A stretch of DNA of 6,098 bases from Candidatus Aenigmatarchaeota archaeon (GTDB lineage Archaea > Aenigmatarchaeota > Aenigmatarchaeia > DAOWOJ01), in NCBI GenBank assembly GCA_030642125.1, contig DAOWOJ010000025.1, forward strand, positions 1 to 6,098, given 5' to 3'. The notes below the pieces were generated by a model, which had not been told where the DNA came from, did no database searches, and saw only the letters and a list, made by a program, of their open reading frames with translations. This document shows positions 4,774-6,098 of this stretch, piece by piece. Within the stretch, counting starts at the first letter, position 1. Every line of letters starts with the position of its first letter. Made by a program: the position numbers and the translations under genes.

Positions 4774-5415
4774 ATGAAACAAATAAATATTAAAAAATCG
4801 ATAGAAGAACTAAGAAAAAATTCAGAAAAAAGGAATTTTGAACAAATGTTCGAATTGATCATTAATTTAAAGAGTATAAACTTAAAGAAATCTGATACTC
4901 AATTTTATGAAAAATTTACTCTTCCTAATGAACTAGGTAAAAAAGCAAAAATAGTTGTATTTGTTGACTCAATGGAATCTGATGCAAAAGGATTTGGTTT
5001 TGACGTTATACCAAAGGAAAAAATTATGATAAATGACAAAACTCTTGCAAAAAAATTTGCAAGAAAGATTTCACGAAAATATGATTTTTTAATGGCAGAA
5101 GGTCCATTAATGCCATTAATTGGGAAAAAATTTGGTCAAATTCTTGCACCAAGGAAAAAAATGCCAATTATAATCACTTCAAAAGATATGTTAAAAGAAA
5201 CTCAAGAAAAATTAAATAAAACGATATCAATTCAATTAAAAACAACCCCTGTTATACAATTTTCAGTAGGTTCTGAGAAAATATCAGACGAAAAAATTAT
5301 AGAAAATATAAATTCTGGATTAGAAGAAGTTAAAACGAAATTACCAAAAAATAAGGGAAATATTAAAGATATTTTATTAAAATTAACAATGAGCAAAACA
5401 GTAAAAATACAATAA
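4774..5415 (+). CDS. rpl1: 50S ribosomal protein L1 (uL1), archaeal type
   Basis: uL1 binds 23S rRNA at the base of the mobile L1 stalk beside the E site; in methanogenic archaea and in bacteria it also represses its own operon by binding mRNA. The 213 residues match archaeal length. Features in order: the FELIINLKSINLKKSD opening (26-41), KAKIVVFVDS (58-67), YDFLMAEGPLMPLIGKKFGQIL (103-124), the GPRGKMP-equivalent APRKKMP (125-131), VGSEKISDEKIIENI (165-179) and the terminal NIKDILLKLTMSKTVKI. Two usually conserved glycines are altered: GKMP reads KKMP, and the RNA-contacting TMG reads TMS (205-207). The stop is 10 nt before uL10, so an operon is very likely. rplK (uL11), often upstream in archaea, is not adjacent here. 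Confidence 0.95.
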   Translation: MKQINIKKSIEELRKNSEKRNFEQMFELIINLKSINLKKSDTQFYEKFTLPNELGKKAKIVVFVDSMESDAKGFGFDVIPKEKIMINDKTLAKKFARKISRKYDFLMAEGPLMPLIGKKFGQILAPRKKMPIIITSKDMLKETQEKLNKTISIQLKTTPVIQFSVGSEKISDEKIIENINSGLEEVKTKLPKNKGNIKDILLKLTMSKTVKIQ

Positions 5416-5425
5416 ATGTGATAAT

Positions 5426-6098
5426 ATGGTTTCAAAAAATAAAGTAAACGATGTGGCCAAATTAAAAGAATTGATAAGCGAATATTCATGTATTGGCATA
5501 ATAGATATGCATAAAATGCCAGGTGCGCAACTTCAAAAAATAAGGGAAAAAATTAGTGATATCGCTACAATAAAAATGGCGAAAAAAAATATTATAAAAT
5601 TATCATTGAAAGATGAATTAGTAGATCTAAAGAAATTTATGAATAAAGAATCTGGTCTAATTCTAACAAACAAAGACCCATTAGAATTGAATAAATTTCT
5701 ACTTAAAAACAAAGTACCATGTAAAGCTAAACCAGGAGACAAATCTGATAAAGAAATTATAATTAAAGCTGGACCAACTAACATAAAAGCTGGTATAATA
5801 TTGGGAAAATTAAAAAATGTTGGATTAACTATCAAAGTAGATAATGGAAATATTACAATAATTAAAGATAAAAAAATATTATCAAAAGGAGATATTATAA
5901 CACATGATATGATAGATTTGCTTGTAAAATTTAAAATAAAACCAATTGATACGAAATTAAATTTAAACGCGATTTGTAAAGACAATATAATTTTTAATAA
6001 TGAATTATTATCTAAAACTGATGAAGATTATAAAAATGAAATAAAAAGCATACATAGAAACGCCTTTAATTTATCATATAATTACAAATATCCATGTA
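5426..6098 (+). CDS. 50S ribosomal protein L10 (uL10, stalk protein P0), 3'-truncated by the window
   Basis: uL10/P0 anchors the ribosomal stalk: it binds 23S rRNA through its N-terminal domain and carries L12/P1 dimers on C-terminal helices. 224 residues are visible with no stop. Recognisable pieces are CIGIIDMHKMPGAQLQKIRE (22-41), the AKKNIIKLSL strand-helix (52-61), SGLILTNKDPLELNKFL (76-92), the archaeal/eukaryotic insertion domain beginning KAGPTNIKAG (114-123) with a LSKGDIITHDMIDLLVKFKIKP core (152-173), and NAFNLSYNYKYP near the edge. The insertion domain distinguishes it from bacterial L10. The L12-binding spine lies beyond the window. GTGAT (5418-5422) is a modest ribosome-binding site 3 nt before the ATG, and the gene follows uL1 by 10 nt. 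Confidence 0.95.
   Translation, partial: MVSKNKVNDVAKLKELISEYSCIGIIDMHKMPGAQLQKIREKISDIATIKMAKKNIIKLSLKDELVDLKKFMNKESGLILTNKDPLELNKFLLKNKVPCKAKPGDKSDKEIIIKAGPTNIKAGIILGKLKNVGLTIKVDNGNITIIKDKKILSKGDIITHDMIDLLVKFKIKPIDTKLNLNAICKDNIIFNNELLSKTDEDYKNEIKSIHRNAFNLSYNYKYPC

Noticed and set aside
4774..4860. An uL1 autoregulatory mRNA site near the start of the uL1 gene, as known in methanogens.
   Set aside because: No stem with the typical G-rich L1-binding loop could be seen in this A-rich stretch.
5533..5985. A 150-codon minus-strand frame.
   Set aside because: It lies entirely opposite uL10/P0. Its hydrophobic, Phe/Ile-rich content is what A-rich Lys/Asn codons give when read backwards.

Overview
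This AT-rich window reads as archaeal. It carries ribosomal proteins uL1 and uL10 (P0) in archaeal forms, an archaeal DUF357 protein, a radical SAM protein of the tetraether-lipid-synthase (Tes/MJ0619-like) family, TATA-like boxes at very short leaders, and two tRNA genes without encoded CCA that are interrupted by bulge-helix-bulge (BHB) introns. Small genes, tight packing, low GC and several tiny tRNA introns suggest a reduced or DPANN-like archaeon. That placement is inference; no marker here fixes the lineage.

Layout. At 1-72 lies the 3' part of a tRNA-Val(GAC) with a 15-nt intron in its variable loop. A 113-aa membrane protein (113-454, +) follows and meets, stop codon to stop codon, a 52-aa zinc-finger protein (455-613, -). 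A 46-bp divergent promoter region separates the zinc finger from the radical SAM gene (660-2186, +). That gene converges on a methionine-rich, membrane-anchored extracytoplasmic protein (2199-3167, -). Only 24 nt upstream of it is a tRNA-Gly(GCC) (3192-3331, -) split by three introns (13, 12 and 43 nt). A second divergent region leads to a 369-aa GNAT-like protein (3393-4502, +), a DUF357 protein (4510-4725, +), uL1 (4774-5415, +) and uL10/P0 (5426 to the window edge, +).

How the genes work together. The right third looks like a translation cluster (uL1 and P0 of the large-subunit stalk region) with DUF357 and a GNAT-like gene upstream. The tRNA-Gly and the methionine-rich gene appear to share one transcript, whose mRNA 5' end could be made by tRNA 3' processing. 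The radical SAM enzyme points to membrane-lipid chain coupling.

The strongest result is the tRNA-Gly. Removing three segments restores a complete 72-nt cloverleaf with all stems paired and a CTGCCAC anticodon loop, and each junction can be drawn as a BHB with the same cut geometry. The tRNA-Val intron follows the same rule. No CRISPR array, insertion sequence, phage gene or novel defence locus was seen.
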